A stretch of DNA of 64,000 nucleotides from Litomosoides sigmodontis (lineage: Eukaryota; Nematoda; Chromadorea; Rhabditida; Onchocercidae): positions 10,380,190 to 10,444,189 of the forward strand of contig OY718806.1 of the NCBI GenBank assembly GCA_963070105.1. The letters are read 5' to 3'. Positions 50,541-64,000 of this stretch are shown in pieces. The position numbers were made by a program, and so were the translations under genes. Under the pieces are notes generated by a model, which worked only from the letters and a program-made list of their open reading frames with translations, searched no databases and was not told the origin of the DNA. Positions within the stretch are counted from its first letter, which is position 1. Each line of letters begins with the position of its first letter.

Positions 50541-50625
50541 TGTCCCCGTCCCCGTCCCCGTCCCTGTCCCTGTCCCCGACCACGTCCCCGTCTCCGTCCC
50601 CGTCCCCGTGCCCGTGCTCGTACCC
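50541..50625. repeat. TCCCCG hexanucleotide tandem array
   Basis: About fourteen imperfect copies of a TCCCCG/TCCCTG unit, strongly strand-asymmetric (C on plus, G on minus). The frames through it encode Val-Pro repeats on plus and Gly-Thr repeats on minus; both are artefacts of the array. The G-rich strand has GGGG runs every six bases, the spacing needed for G-quadruplexes. Confidence 0.9.
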
Positions 50626-53327
50626 GCTTCCATGTGCTGCATGAGATTTCCAGTGCTTTTTTTTCTCCCACTCACTATTTTCATTTTGATGTGCGGTACT
50701 GTACTGTAATCAGGATGATATTGCGCCCTGCCATTACCATTATGACCTACAACTGTCACCATCATTTCATTGCCAACCTATCAATGACTGCGAGTGAGTG
50801 CGTACGGTTATGAGCTTCGCTGATTACACTCTTCTTGCTATCATCGAATCCTCACTTCATTTATAGACCGACCATCCGGTATAGAAAGGAAAATCGCCTG
50901 AAATAGAGAAGTCTGCTGCTATTTCAGGCGCAGTGTTGCATTCCCACCTCGAATGATATCATCGACTCATTCGTGATCCTTACGATTGCACTTGTACCTC
51001 TTCGCTTCTCTGCATCCATCTTTGAATACTTCATTTTACCTCTATCAATGGCATATCTTAGACTTTTCAACAATTTCAATTAGTGTAGAAGAATGGAGGA
51101 GAAGCATTACAGAAATTCCACTATGTAGCTGAAGTTAGAATTTAAATAAGAGGACTGAAGATTGGCAAATTCAAAATCATAACATATGCATTACAGATTT
51201 CATAAATATAATGGTTGAGTGATATATCCATTCATTGCAGATGGCAAAGGTTGCCGATTGTAAGTGATTCTTCCTGATGTAAAATATCCTGTTTTCAAAT
51301 CCCCCTCCCCTGCCTTGATTATTTTAGAAGCACATTTTTGCATTGATCCGAATCTTTTCGTACTCTGCTTTGCTACGTGCTAGCCTTTTCCTTCATGAAC
51401 AATCTGTAACACATTGATGTCCTAAATGACTGAATTACTTTGTCAAACATTTTGCACGAACAGATGCTATCTTATCATTTGCAATATTCCATCTCGTAAG
51501 GCTACTGTGAGTGAGCACCCGTCTCTCTTTTTCAAAAAGAGAAGGAAATCCCACACTGCACTCAGTATCATCACAATTGCGAAATCACTGTTGTTTTTTG
51601 TTTGTCAGCCATGTGCAACGGGTAGGTGCTGCGATTGTAGGCCTGAGGATGGGCAACAATGTGCAGACAAATTTTGAAATGCTGTGCATGTGCAACAAAG
51701 GCTGATAACGGAATTCAGTGTTAAATAATCTCGACAATGAACAAGTGGAACTGTTATCCTTCGGGAGAAGGGTGTTCGTTAGTCCTGGACGGTTTAGTTC
51801 TCTTCGTTATCGTGTCAGAATTCTCCTTCCTATCACTTTCTACCTTTCGTTTAGCGATTGTTTACTGAATCATTTGCACGGGAATGTCCTTTTAAAATAA
51901 CTGTTGCCTACACGTCATGTTCTGAGTAAGCAAACAATCCACTACAATGATTTACTGAATTTGCAATTTGCGGAACTTGTTATTATTTTCAATACCGCAT
52001 CGCAGCCAAATAGTGTAGGATATATCTTCTCAGATAATTCTAAAATCATTGATTTTATTCGCATGGAGTTTAACGTTATTAGGATTAATTCTATGTCTAT
52101 AAATAGGAGGAGCAGCGAATAGTAGACAAACTGTTGAAACTTAGTTACCATGAGATTAAAGATATTACAATCTTAGTGCACTTCGATGGAATTTTCATCG
52201 AAAAAACTACCATTTTGTTTCATTCATTTCCTTTGATTTGTTCTTGTCGAATTTGTCGAACTTTTAATTTTTATTCCAGTCGTTATTTTTCTTAATTAAA
52301 TTCTCCGATTTCTAACTAACAAAGTTTTCCTAATTTTTCAAACTGCCTGCATAGCACACAAACATTCCTTTGAGTTCAGTTTTCTGCTTTAGACCATTTA
52401 ATGACTATTTAACTTTTTTATTTTTATTGCATCCAGGCCATTTAAACATTTTTTATGATTCAAAATATTTTAGTTAGGATCAGCCATAGAATAAGGAAGA
52501 GTTAAGCAAGTAGAAGGAAAGGATATGGAGGTGGGGAAAGGCTGATATGAATTCTGACAGGTATATCTCATGAAGGTCAAGGATAGTGAACTGAACCACT
52601 TTAGACTCTCATTGACCTTCAATTTTTTCATGAATCGTCCCTTCATTTGTTTCTACATCTTCGTAATAATCTTTTAGATCTAAATCTCTTGCAGTAATAT
52701 AATTAGTATATGGAAATGTTTTATACAATAAAGGTCTTGCAACTGACAAATTATTTCATCTCAAATTTAAACAACTAGCTGGCTGGAAGCAATTGTGTAA
52801 GTAAAATAGTGATTAATCATCACGAGCTTCGTCCATCTAGAAAATCGATACAAGCTTGAATTACTAAATCAAACCAATTAAAAGTCTTTTAAGGGATTTT
52901 TGCAACAAACATATGGTGCACAAAATATGCAACTAAGTTGGAAAAATAATCATAAATTCAACAAAAAAGATGTTTGCTAGAGCCAAGTAGTCAAAAATAT
53001 TTTATGCAAAATGCAAATTTGACATTAGATTTAAAATAAATTAATTTTGAGTTGCAATTTCCGGTTAAATTCGTATTGATGTGACAAGGAAATTTGCTCA
53101 GAGGGCGAAGCAGTACTGTTATCTAGTGCGCGGAACCCAGAGCTACGTTTCCCTCCGATGATTTTATCTCTCTCCTTTACACTGAACATTTGTCGTTTAA
53201 GGACAACTCCCACAAACTTCCATCAGCAATGAAAGCAGTAATGTAAACTTAGCCCTTTTCGTTTCACTTACTGTGACTAATACCACAAAAAATCAGATCA
53301 GATGATGTCTGATTTAATCTTTTCTCT

Positions 53328-53570
53328 CTACTCTTTCGCCTTTATTTTTTCCTTCCGATCTGTTGAACATTTGTAGATAACTTTCAGATAGTTAGCATTC
53401 CCTCCTAAATGTAAATCTGTGTAGCTTCGACAAATGCTAACATTTCCTTGCATGCGACAGTCCGATAGTGAAGCTTTTGATTGAAATGCTGCAGTAACAA
53501 TCTTTTCAGGACTTCCTTTCAGCAGATGTTTAGTTGGGAGTATTGCGTATGAGTTGGAGATTTTAGACAT
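53328..53570 (-). CDS. Galactose-binding-lectin-like fragment
   Basis: Open frame of 80 codons (ATG 53570, TAG 53328-53330). The stretch SDCRMQGNVSIC followed by HLGGNANYLKVIYKC has the cysteine spacing and the closing YL-x-V-x-Y-x-C of SUEL/galactose-lectin domains (as in EVA-1 or latrophilin); this is pattern matching from memory. Only the C-terminal half of such a domain is present and there is no signal peptide. The first Met is 72 bp from the V-ATPase start on the other strand, leaving little room for a normal 5' end. An acceptor-like CCGAGACAG precedes the ATG, so this could be an internal or terminal exon of a minus-strand gene whose upstream exons lie within the V-ATPase gene, or a decayed copy. 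I found no upstream exon. Confidence 0.38.
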   Translation of the reverse strand: MSKISNSYAILPTKHLLKGSPEKIVTAAFQSKASLSDCRMQGNVSICRSYTDLHLGGNANYLKVIYKCSTDRKEKIKAKE

Positions 53571-53642
53571 ATCTGTCTCGGAAAATCATTGTGAATTACT
53601 TGCAGCACTAGAAGACCGACAGCGAACTTCGTTCGTTCATCA

Positions 53643-56600
53643 ATGGGATCGCTGTACCGATCAGAGCAGATGCGATTCTGCCAAATGATTGTGCAGAAAG
53701 ATGCCGCATTCTGTTGCGTTGCTGAACTTGGCAAACATCCTTACGTTCAATTTAAGGATGTATCTTTTTTCCGAAACTATTTTCCAAAGCTCTAATTTTA
53801 TGTTTGTTGGACGAATTATTCCATGCAAAAATTTGCCCAGCAAACAATTGACGATAGTTTATTCATAAACTTTTTGCTTAATAAACTCAGTTCCATTGTT
53901 ATCTGCAGGTTTCGAAATCATTAGTGAATAAAAGAATTCAACTTAATCAAACTCTCTTACTCCACATCTCTATCTCTCTGATTCTGGAAAAGTGGTGGAA
54001 GGGTGATAGAATAAAATAAATAACAAGCTGATGAAGGTGTATGCAACTTTATCAGAGAAATTTAAGTACAATTTTTAGCTGAATGCCAATATGAATCCGT
54101 TCCAAAGAATGTATCTTCGTGATATTCAACGGTTTGAAGAATTGGAAAGGAAGTTGCGTGAGTTATTACGAATCAAATTTGAGCTCTTTTTCACATTAAT
54201 TATTTAAACTTATATAGTTCTGGCATTTTGCAGTGATGAATGAAGTTCCCGCTTATGGTGGCACCTTTTTCAGGATTCCTTGATGCCCAAATACGTAAAG
54301 ACGACATTGAAGTTAATGATGATGTTGATGGAGATGACACATATGAAGTGCTGGCACCACATCAACTCAACGAACTTGAGGTTGGTTATGTTTTGAATTA
54401 TAGTTCCACGATAGCGAAATTTTGTTGTGCTGCATAAGGAAGCACAAAGAGAGCAAGCGATTCGCTGTCTTTGAAGCATTCTGTATACTTGGCAGATCCG
54501 TAAATAGCCAACAGGACAATAAAGCTTTGAATTGATGATGGTATGATTGCATTTTGTAGGGTACGCTGATTGATTTAGAGCGTGATGTAATCAATATGAA
54601 TGATAACAACATAATTTTAAAACGAAATTACTTGGAACTGAAAGAGTGGGAAGCAATTCTGGAGAAGACCGATCACTTTTTCGAAGAAGTTTGCCTTGCG
54701 CTTCTGTTTAAATTAAAAAAGACTAAATGCTACAATTTTCTTTAAAAGTGTTTATTGTTTCACTTGCAGTTTCACATAAAATGATAGGTGGAAATATAGT
54801 GATTTATTAGTGAGAAAGGCAATAAAACTTTGTTTGAGAAAATCCGAACTTGCAGCTTGCGGGATGTATCACCAAGTGCGAGTGTATTAAATTGCTGTAG
54901 TGACTATATTCTCTCTAACTTAACGAAACAACTTTCCACTTGTAGGGCATCAGTGACGTTGCAATGCAAGAAATTGAAGCGGTGCAAGAAGATCCGTCGC
55001 TCGTACTCAGAAGTGGAAAAGAGCCAATAGGGTAATTCCGGTTATACTATGCAAAGAATGTATTTATGGTTATAATGAAGCAAAATCAGTATTTTTGTAA
55101 TTGAAGTCAGAATGCCGAAATTAAGCACCTTATTTTGTTGCACTTCTTACGTGATAATAAGTCTATTTTGATAAAATAAATTCCCCGGTAATACCGCTAT
55201 TTAAATGGTGCTACCTTCCGGTACTAAATTTATTCCCCTGGAATTTAAATTTAAAATAGTCGCGTAGATCTTCCTAATTTCTGTTTTAGATTTTTGGCAG
55301 GTGTCATTAATCGTGATCGCGTTAATGCTTTCGAAAAAGTTTTATGGCGAGCTTGTCATAAAACGGCATTTGTACGTACTACCGACATTGAGGAGGATTT
55401 GGAAAATCCGGACAGTGTTTGTTTCTAAATATTTTTTGTGGCTTTAATAACTTGCTTTAATAGTTTCTGATTAGGTTTGAAGAAACAAAGTCTGCAGTAA
55501 TTAATTGACCTTATATTTAACTTTTTGTATTATATTCAAGTTTCTTTTCGCACGATTAAATTTTTCAGTTATTGATAGAAATGAATTCGTAATTATTATA
55601 GGGTGAAATGTGCTCCAAGTCAGTTTTTTTGATTTTCTACAAGGGTGATCGATTGCGAATTATCATCGAGAAAGTTTGCGAGGGATTCAAAGCTAAACTC
55701 TATAGCAACTGTCCTAAGAACAGCAAGGTGTGACTGCTTTGCATACGAAGTACTGAAGCACAAAGGTTTGATGCATAACTTGCTCAGGCTTATTTTTCCT
55801 TATGCTTAAGGATCGTCATGCAGCAGCGCGTGATGTAAAAGCTCGCATATCGGACATGCGTACTGTTCTGGGCCAAACTCAAGAGCATCGCTACAAAGTG
55901 CTTCAGGCTGCTTCTAATTCTGTCAGGCAGTGGCAAAAACAGGTCCTTCAGCTCTTACAAACTCGAATTAATAATTTTTTCTATTAAGAACCTTAGCACT
56001 CAGACCAGTTAATACCTGATAATTTCCAGGTTCGTATGCAGAAGTCGGTTTATTACACGTTGAATCTCTTTACATTTGACGCTATCGGCAAATTTTTCGT
56101 CGCTGAGTGTTGGGTACCGTATGCCGATCTGGAAAATGTCCGTTTGGCTCTTGAAGAAGGAGTGGTAAGAAGTTTCAAACATGCATAATTTTTTATATGC
56201 ATTCGAAGTTCGGAGAAAAATTAGATGAGTTTGTATCTGAAATTTGTCCATGAAAGCTCATGCTGATAAATAAACGTATTGATTGGTAATAAATCAGAAA
56301 CTAATCTTTCATTGCAGAGGAAAAGTGGTAGTAGTGTGAGACCTGCTCTAAATCTTCTAGAAACCACCGAAGAACCACCGACCTATAACCGAGTTAACAA
56401 ATTCACGAGAGTCTTTCAGACAATTGTTGACTCATATGGTACCGCATCTTATCTGGAAATCAATCCCGGTATGGTTGTATGTTTCCAAAAAATCAAAATT
56501 TACAAGGTTTTGAAAATTTGGAGGATTTTAACCAACTTTAAAGTCTTAACTTCGTTTTCAGCCCCTTACACCATCATTACATTCCCATTTCTCTTTTCCT

Positions 56601-59570
56601 GCATGTTTGGTGACCTCGGACATGGTATTATAATGCTTCTTGTTGGTTTGTGGATGGTACTGCGAGAGAAGAATCTTGCGGCACGCAACATCAAGGATGA
56701 GGTGAAACTACGATCAATAAAGTGAACTTAGATCAATCCGAAGTAGTTTTAAGAAATCATGAATGCTCTATATTTATATTTAACTAGAATTTACAGATTT
56801 TCATCATGTTCTACGGTGGCCGCTACATTATTTTACTTATGGGTATTTTTTCGATTCATGCTGGTTTCCTCTACAATGACCTTTTTGCCAAATCATTTAA
56901 CCTATTCGGTTCAAAGTGGCGTAATCCTTTTCCGTAAGCGTTAGCCTTTTAGCGTACTATTTGTAATTTAAATTGAATTAAAGTTGTCAAAATGTAAAAA
57001 TTTATAATAGGAAAATGCTTCTGCTTGTTTTGGCTATAACATCGCAAGTTTCCAAATTTCGAAGATCGAAGCGTTGATCGTAGCCTACAGTTGATGCATA
57101 CCTTCTAATCTTATGTCAATGAATCAGTGAGTTATCCCGTACAAGTTCTTCAAAGCACTTTTTTTAGTAGCTCAGAGATTGAGTCTTGGGACAGTCAGTC
57201 GGTTCTTACGCACAAAGAAATACTGATCGATCTACCGCCATCACAATCTTACATGCATGATAGTGGACCTTACTGGTTTGGCGTAGATCCTGTATGGAAT
57301 TTGGCAGAAAATCGTCTAAATTTTTCAAATTCACTGAAAATGAAATTATCCGTCATACTTGGAATTGCTCAAATGACGTTTGGAGTATTTTTATCGCTGT
57401 TAAATTATACGTATGTCACCAGCAAGATTTTGGTCAAATTTATTTAGCATATTATTGATATTGGAATACTGTCAGCAAATGATAATATCTTGTAAAATAT
57501 GATTGCTTAAAAATACCTGCAGCATTGTTCAATCACTGAACACTGTGAATAGTGTTCATTGAAAACAAGCGAACACCTTGTGTTATATTAGTCTGAATTC
57601 ATTCAGTCCCTCTTTGGGCTCTCAACAACTAAATCATATTCACTAATTTGTGTGTTTGTGCAAGACATCTGCTTTATCTTAATGAATACATTTGATGAAT
57701 TTCAGGTATTTCAAATCAAAAATTGAGATATACACAGTGTTTGTCCCACAGATTTTGTTCATGCTCTGTATATTTATCTATTTGTGTGCCCAAATTATTG
57801 TCAAGTGGTTATTCTTCTGGACTCGAGAGGAATACATCTTCGGCTTACTTTATCCAGGGTCAAATTGCGCCCCTTCATTGTTGGTAAATCTCATTTTTAG
57901 AATCAGAATCAGAATTTTTGAAAATTAAATTTTTGTGACGAAATTCTATTGCGCATTTTGTTTTAGATTGGTCTGATCAATATGTTCATGTTTAAAGATC
58001 GTCGGCTCGGCTTTCTCAATGAATCGAAAATTGTCGCCCAAAATGGTAATCATGTCGCGTATGAGAAGTGGCCAAATTGCTATCTTAGCCAGTGGTATCC
58101 TGGGCAGGTAAGTAGTTGTTTAATAATGTAATAGAGTTAGTCTAAAATTTTTTTCATTTTCAAAATCAAAAGAAATTTCAGTCAACTTTTGAAGCAATTT
58201 TGGTTATAATAGCTGTAATTTGCGTACCAATTATGCTATTCGGCAAACCGATCCATTTTCTGTTACATCGTAAGAAGAGGAATACTGTTAGCGACAATGC
58301 CGTAAGTTCAATAAAAAAAACTAATTGAGCGCCAAAAAGGTCTTAAAAGATAAAATAGTCAAGCACCATGTGATTTCAGCTTTCTTATGGCTCTTGATAA
58401 TTAAAAATGCTTTCTAAAAATACTATTTTCAAATCAGTTAATTGCTGTTGTGATCTATGTAACTAATGTCAAAAGAGAAAATCATCTTATTTTTGAATAA
58501 CCAACTTAAAAATTTCTTGGTTTTTCTTTTCTTGAAAATCATCCTTTCAAGTCGTTACAGCTACTTCTTCATTAGGTAGTGTGGATGAATCAGGAAAGTG
58601 AGAAGGCCGAGATAACTCTGAGTGAAAATGGAAGCGGATTAAATAAGAAAGATTGGGAAGAAACGACGTCCGATAATGAATGTGAAGAAGTGAGTTCTTG
58701 ACTGCTTCACTTAGTCGTTTGATTCCGTTATCGATTCACAGCTTAGCAATTCAGCTAGAGAAGAAGGAAAGATTTGAAAACATGGGGAGAACATGAAGGG
58801 ATGATAGCTGTATTTTGACACAACAAAATTTATTTTAAGTCTTTTACGGACGTTATGGTTCATCAAGCCATCCACACGATTGAATATGTTCTCGGCTGTG
58901 TGTCTCATACGGCATCATACCTTCGATTGTGGGCCTTATCACTCGCGCATGCCCGTAAGTTACTCGTAGCAATTTGGCTTTTCTCATTTTTTTTGCTGTA
59001 AAACTTGATATGCTGCGTGACCTTTGTCAACACTGTGCATTGAGAGAATGCTACAACTCCGCTTGAGTCTTGTTTACTTAAATTAGATGATAATTTAAAT
59101 TGTAAGCATTTCTTTCCACGAATATTGCAGAATTATCAGAAGTCTTATGGGAAATGGTACTTGTACAAGCTTTTAGCATTTCTGGTATTGCTGGTTATGT
59201 CGCCGCTTACTTTATATTTTTTGCATTCGGTATTCTAACTGTTTCAATTTTGGTACTCATGGAGGGGCTTTCTGCCTTCCTACACGCACTACGACTACAT
59301 TGGTTGGTTCTTACGAATTTACCTAAATTTTAAAAATTTAAATGCTTTACTGGTAGGTCGACATTTGCATCGACCAGTACAAATTCATTATATTTCAGAA
59401 AATTTGTTTTGTAAACAATGTTTTGCATATAATTTCGGTTAAAACACCAGAAACTAAAAAGTCATTTTAGGGTTGAATTCCAGTCCAAATTCTACCTCGG
59501 ACTCGGCTATCCCTTTGTGCCTTTCTACTTCAAGGATGTATTATTGAAAGTAAACGCTGGTGACAAGTAA
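53643..59570 (+). CDS. V-type H+-ATPase subunit a (V0, 116 kDa)
   Basis: Membrane subunit forming the proton half-channels of the V-ATPase in organelle or plasma membranes. Complete 882-residue model, typical for the family. Twenty exons, in phase throughout: 53643-53759, 54079-54157, 54274-54380, 54560-54688, 54946-55031, 55290-55416, 55602-55727, 55811-55942, 56030-56164, 56318-56468, 56562-56701, 56797-56933, 57168-57410, 57706-57883, 57967-58107, 58182-58301, 58576-58689, 58840-58954, 59131-59302 and 59471-59570. The start [20 protein letters not shown] is the standard N-terminus. The soluble half has [17 protein letters not shown] and [19 protein letters not shown]. The membrane half has [18 protein letters not shown] and [12 protein letters not shown], which holds the Arg essential for proton transport. 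[12 protein letters not shown] replaces the usual ELGELG, marking a divergent paralogue; which of UNC-32/VHA-5/6/7 it matches I cannot say. The exon 8 donor is a weak GTCCTT. Confidence 0.95.
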
Positions 59571-59641
59571 ACTGATCTTGTTAGGTGAAATAGTACCAAC
59601 CAATGATTGATTATTAGCGATAAATAGTCTTACTCCTCGCA

Positions 59642-60367
59642 TTATTTTACATTTGTTTGAAAAGGACGGCACTCATCGTGAGTACTACCGATAAAAGCCA
59701 CAAATCTCCCCATTCGGATAGTTATATTCGATGTTCTCGTGCCGGCTTTACCTAGCAAAATTGCATGAACAAAATTGAAAAACAGGACAAATCTACGGAT
59801 AAGACCCTTCCTGATTTGCCCACGCCAGTGAAGGACATGTTCCTCTGCCATTCTTATCATTCTAAACCTAACCTCATCCTCCGTTTTATCGTTCACTCCG
59901 TTCTCGGTGCGGAAGTGGGCGAGAAACCATATTTTCTGAGAATTTCAGTCCTCGATGTTGACAGCACAACTTTTCACACGGCGTATATTGTGTCTAGATT
60001 TAATATACCACGTAAAGTCATCGGAATGTAGAAATCATGGTGCATCAAAAAGGTTCAGGGAAGACTACATAATTAGCCCACCAACTGTAAAATGGCTATG
60101 AAATCATGGCAGGACGATCACTTGGTTTCATTAGACTGTTGCAGTCCGTCTCACAGTTACTGGAACTGCTTAACCCTCATTGCATTAAGCTTACCTAATG
60201 TGCGCCTTTTCTTCTGGATCAGTTATCTCCACTTATTTGCGTTATCACTCTTAATTTATATTCCTGGCAAAAAAGTATATTTAAAAGGGGTTCGCATGTA
60301 TAGAAAACAGCGGGGAGTGCGACGTATTATAAGCACCGAGAGCGGAAGTTTGAGCACAATAAATTAA
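59642..60367. other. Cluster of overlapping open frames, gene uncertain
   Basis: Just after the V-ATPase stop codon, this GC-richer segment has open frames of 84-91 codons on both strands: minus 59896-59642, plus 59765-60031 and plus 60092-60367. The last starts MAMKSWQDDHLVSLDCC, has a hydrophobic core (FFWISYLHLFALSLLIYIP) and a basic tail ending SGSLSTIN, as in a small membrane protein. A shorter overlapping plus frame (from ATG 60107) reads RSLGFIRLLQSVSQLLELL. The frames conflict and none belongs to a family I know. A downstream operon gene, a terminal exon, or chance frames in a compositional island are all possible. Confidence 0.3.
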
Positions 60368-62013
60368 GAACGTAAGTGCAAAAATACAAAAAATGAAAAA
60401 TAATTTCTAGGCAACATAAAAAAGCAAGTGAAGAAACAATGTATAATAATGCATAGAGAAGGCGCTGGTGGATAATTAATCATTTCACACGACGTTACAG
60501 CTCAAAGTTCAACAGCAGAATCCAGAATTAACCTTGGCACTGAGTGTGCATTTACTTAATCAAAGATCCCAGAATCATGCCTGTAAATGCGAAGATTCTG
60601 GAATTCCAATTTAATTCTGGTTTGAACATGATGTATCTGATAACAGTCTAAATTCATGTGATGAATTTTCCAAGCATATAAAATGACTAAATTTACAACC
60701 CGGTAAACAATGAAGACCAGGAAGGAATGAAAACAGTCGACCTCTATGACGAAAAGAAGTGACTGATTTAATAACAATTTGATTTTACGAAAAAGTGGTT
60801 AACAACTTCTAAAATGAAGCCTACAAATTTAGTAATTGTTAGAAGTATAAAGTACTCTGGGACATGAAACGAAAATGTCTCAAACGTATATTGAAACCTT
60901 TAGCTAATTCCTTTTTTCTTCCTCAATCAATTCTCGTAGGAAACTCTATTCTGTTTCATAATTTTCTAAATGAGACAAAGTGAACGTTTTTTTGAAACAG
61001 ATTGATAATACTTGTAAATGTAAGAACACAAATGAAACCAATAAAAAGTAGTGGTAAAATATTTTTGTGATGAGTGAAATAATACCCGAATGATATAATA
61101 ATAACTGTAACAGTACATATACTTCACCTTGCAATCACATTATTGGTACAATTATAACTATACTTTGCCTTTTAAACCATTACAAAAGAAAAATATATTC
61201 ACATAAAATGATGCCCCTTACGCCAGTGCTGTAATGTCAGTTATTGGTTAAGTTCATTCAAAAGGATGTCATGTTACTTTATGGCTTCCAAGGTTTCCTA
61301 TCATTTTTAATGTCTAACTCAAATGACGAAAATATCCATAACTCATGAAAAAAACTGAAGCCCCAAAATTTAAATGAGCGATCAACCACTAAGTAGCTCT
61401 TCGGGATGAACAACAAAATTACGATATTAGCAACAACTGGAGGGTGGTTTCCACGTACCTATCTGGTAATGACTCCCTTAATTCCAGCACTAAAACAGAT
61501 TAACTTGATTTCTAACCATGCAAAGCGTCCCAAGTGAATATTTTAGTTCCATGCAAAGTAATGAAAATGTACACGTTCTATTCTTCTATAAAACGCACAT
61601 TAACTATTCTTCCTAAAAATGAACGAAATCCACAACGCGATTTTAGCAGTAGCCATCGCATAGAAAATCCAAGGAAATGAATAGTGAATCAGTGACTGCA
61701 TACTACTGGATTGATTGGAATATGTAATACAGATGGTCACAAGCTTTATGACGTTAACAATTATTGAAAGCATGTTAAGAAAGAGAGAGGAATAATAACA
61801 AAGAAACTGAAGGAAAGCTCTATGCCTCACAATTATCTCAGTGGACAAACTTTAATTTATACACATAAACATAAGTGATGTAAATAATTTTAATCCTTCC
61901 ACGAAGAACCAAGCTTCAAGTAAAATACTGCAAAACTTACTAAATAATAGAGAAATGTTCCACTATACACGAATGTCCAAAACTATTACTCCTCCATTAC
62001 CACTACATTCAGC
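60368..62013. other. Intergenic spacer, max-2 3' flank
   Basis: About 1.6 kb of AT-rich DNA downstream of the PAK stop codon (minus) and of the open-frame cluster (plus). I see no supported gene. If the alternative donor overlapping the max-2 stop codon is used, a further max-2 exon could lie here. Confidence 0.45.
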
Positions 62014-63984
<1,971 letters not shown>

Positions 63985-64000
63985 CTGAAAGATTGAATAC

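Larger units (their letters stand above)
48927..53327. other. Divergent spacer between METAP1 and V-ATPase side
   Basis: About 4.4 kb. The METAP1 promoter is expected just right of 48.93 kb. It contains a CA repeat (50271-50306), a hexanucleotide array (50541-50625) and AT-rich DNA. Open frames near 51.4-51.7 kb include a short Cys-rich run (CATGRCCDCRPEDGQQC) after an acceptor-like GTTTGTCAG, but a second frame is open over the same bases and no partner exon is seen. Minus frames near 53.03-53.21 kb are also open without a start or clear splice. I call no gene here. Confidence 0.45.

Noticed and set aside
50476..50765. Val-Pro (plus) and Gly-Thr (minus) repeat proteins
   Set aside because: Products of the TCCCCG hexamer array, not genes.

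Overview
This is a 64 kb piece of an AT-rich nematode nuclear genome. The spliced genes, short GT-AG introns with TTTCAG-like 3' ends, and protein set (MAX-2-type PAK, EXC-5/FGD, METAP1, V-ATPase a subunit) point to a nematode, and the long AT-rich introns and spacers suggest a spirurid or filarial worm. The species is an inference, not something read from a marker. I see no prokaryotic genes, CRISPR array, rRNA or convincing tRNA. Exon models were built by hand from splice signals, reading phase and known protein families.

Layout: 1-977 (+) last four exons of gsk-3. 3114-7015 (-) secreted protein with two MAM-like modules. 8999-11198 (-) small EGF-repeat protein with a hydrophobic, GPI-signal-like tail. 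11.2-23.7 kb is a 12.5 kb gene-poor interval with only a few candidate exons. 23678-27457 (+) complete BMP3/GDF10-like TGF-beta ligand in nine exons. 28010-28913 (-) small three-exon secreted, neuropeptide-like precursor, apparently unnamed. 33052-36871 (-) DENND6, 14 exons. 38743-45224 (+) FGD/EXC-5 RhoGEF with PH, FYVE and PH domains, 22 exons. 46384-48926 (-) type 1 methionine aminopeptidase, 9 exons. 53643-59570 (+) V-ATPase a subunit, 20 exons. 62014-64000 (-) kinase half of a PAK (MAX-2-like), running off the right edge.

These genes are not a pathway cluster, but several act in cell signalling and membrane traffic: GSK-3 and TGF-beta signalling, PAK and FGD in Rho-family GTPase control of actin, and DENND6 and V-ATPase in endosomes. 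DENND6 and FGD are divergent across a 1.9 kb spacer, as are METAP1 and V-ATPase across 4.7 kb. FGD and METAP1 converge.

The items most worth a second look are the neuropeptide-like precursor, a perfect 33-bp inverted repeat in a max-2 intron, a probable GC-AG intron in max-2, a C2-domain-like fragment with a frame break at 45.5 kb, an orphan galactose-lectin-like exon head-to-head with the V-ATPase gene, and GC-richer islands with open frames inside the 12.5 kb desert. I found no clearly new multi-gene system.
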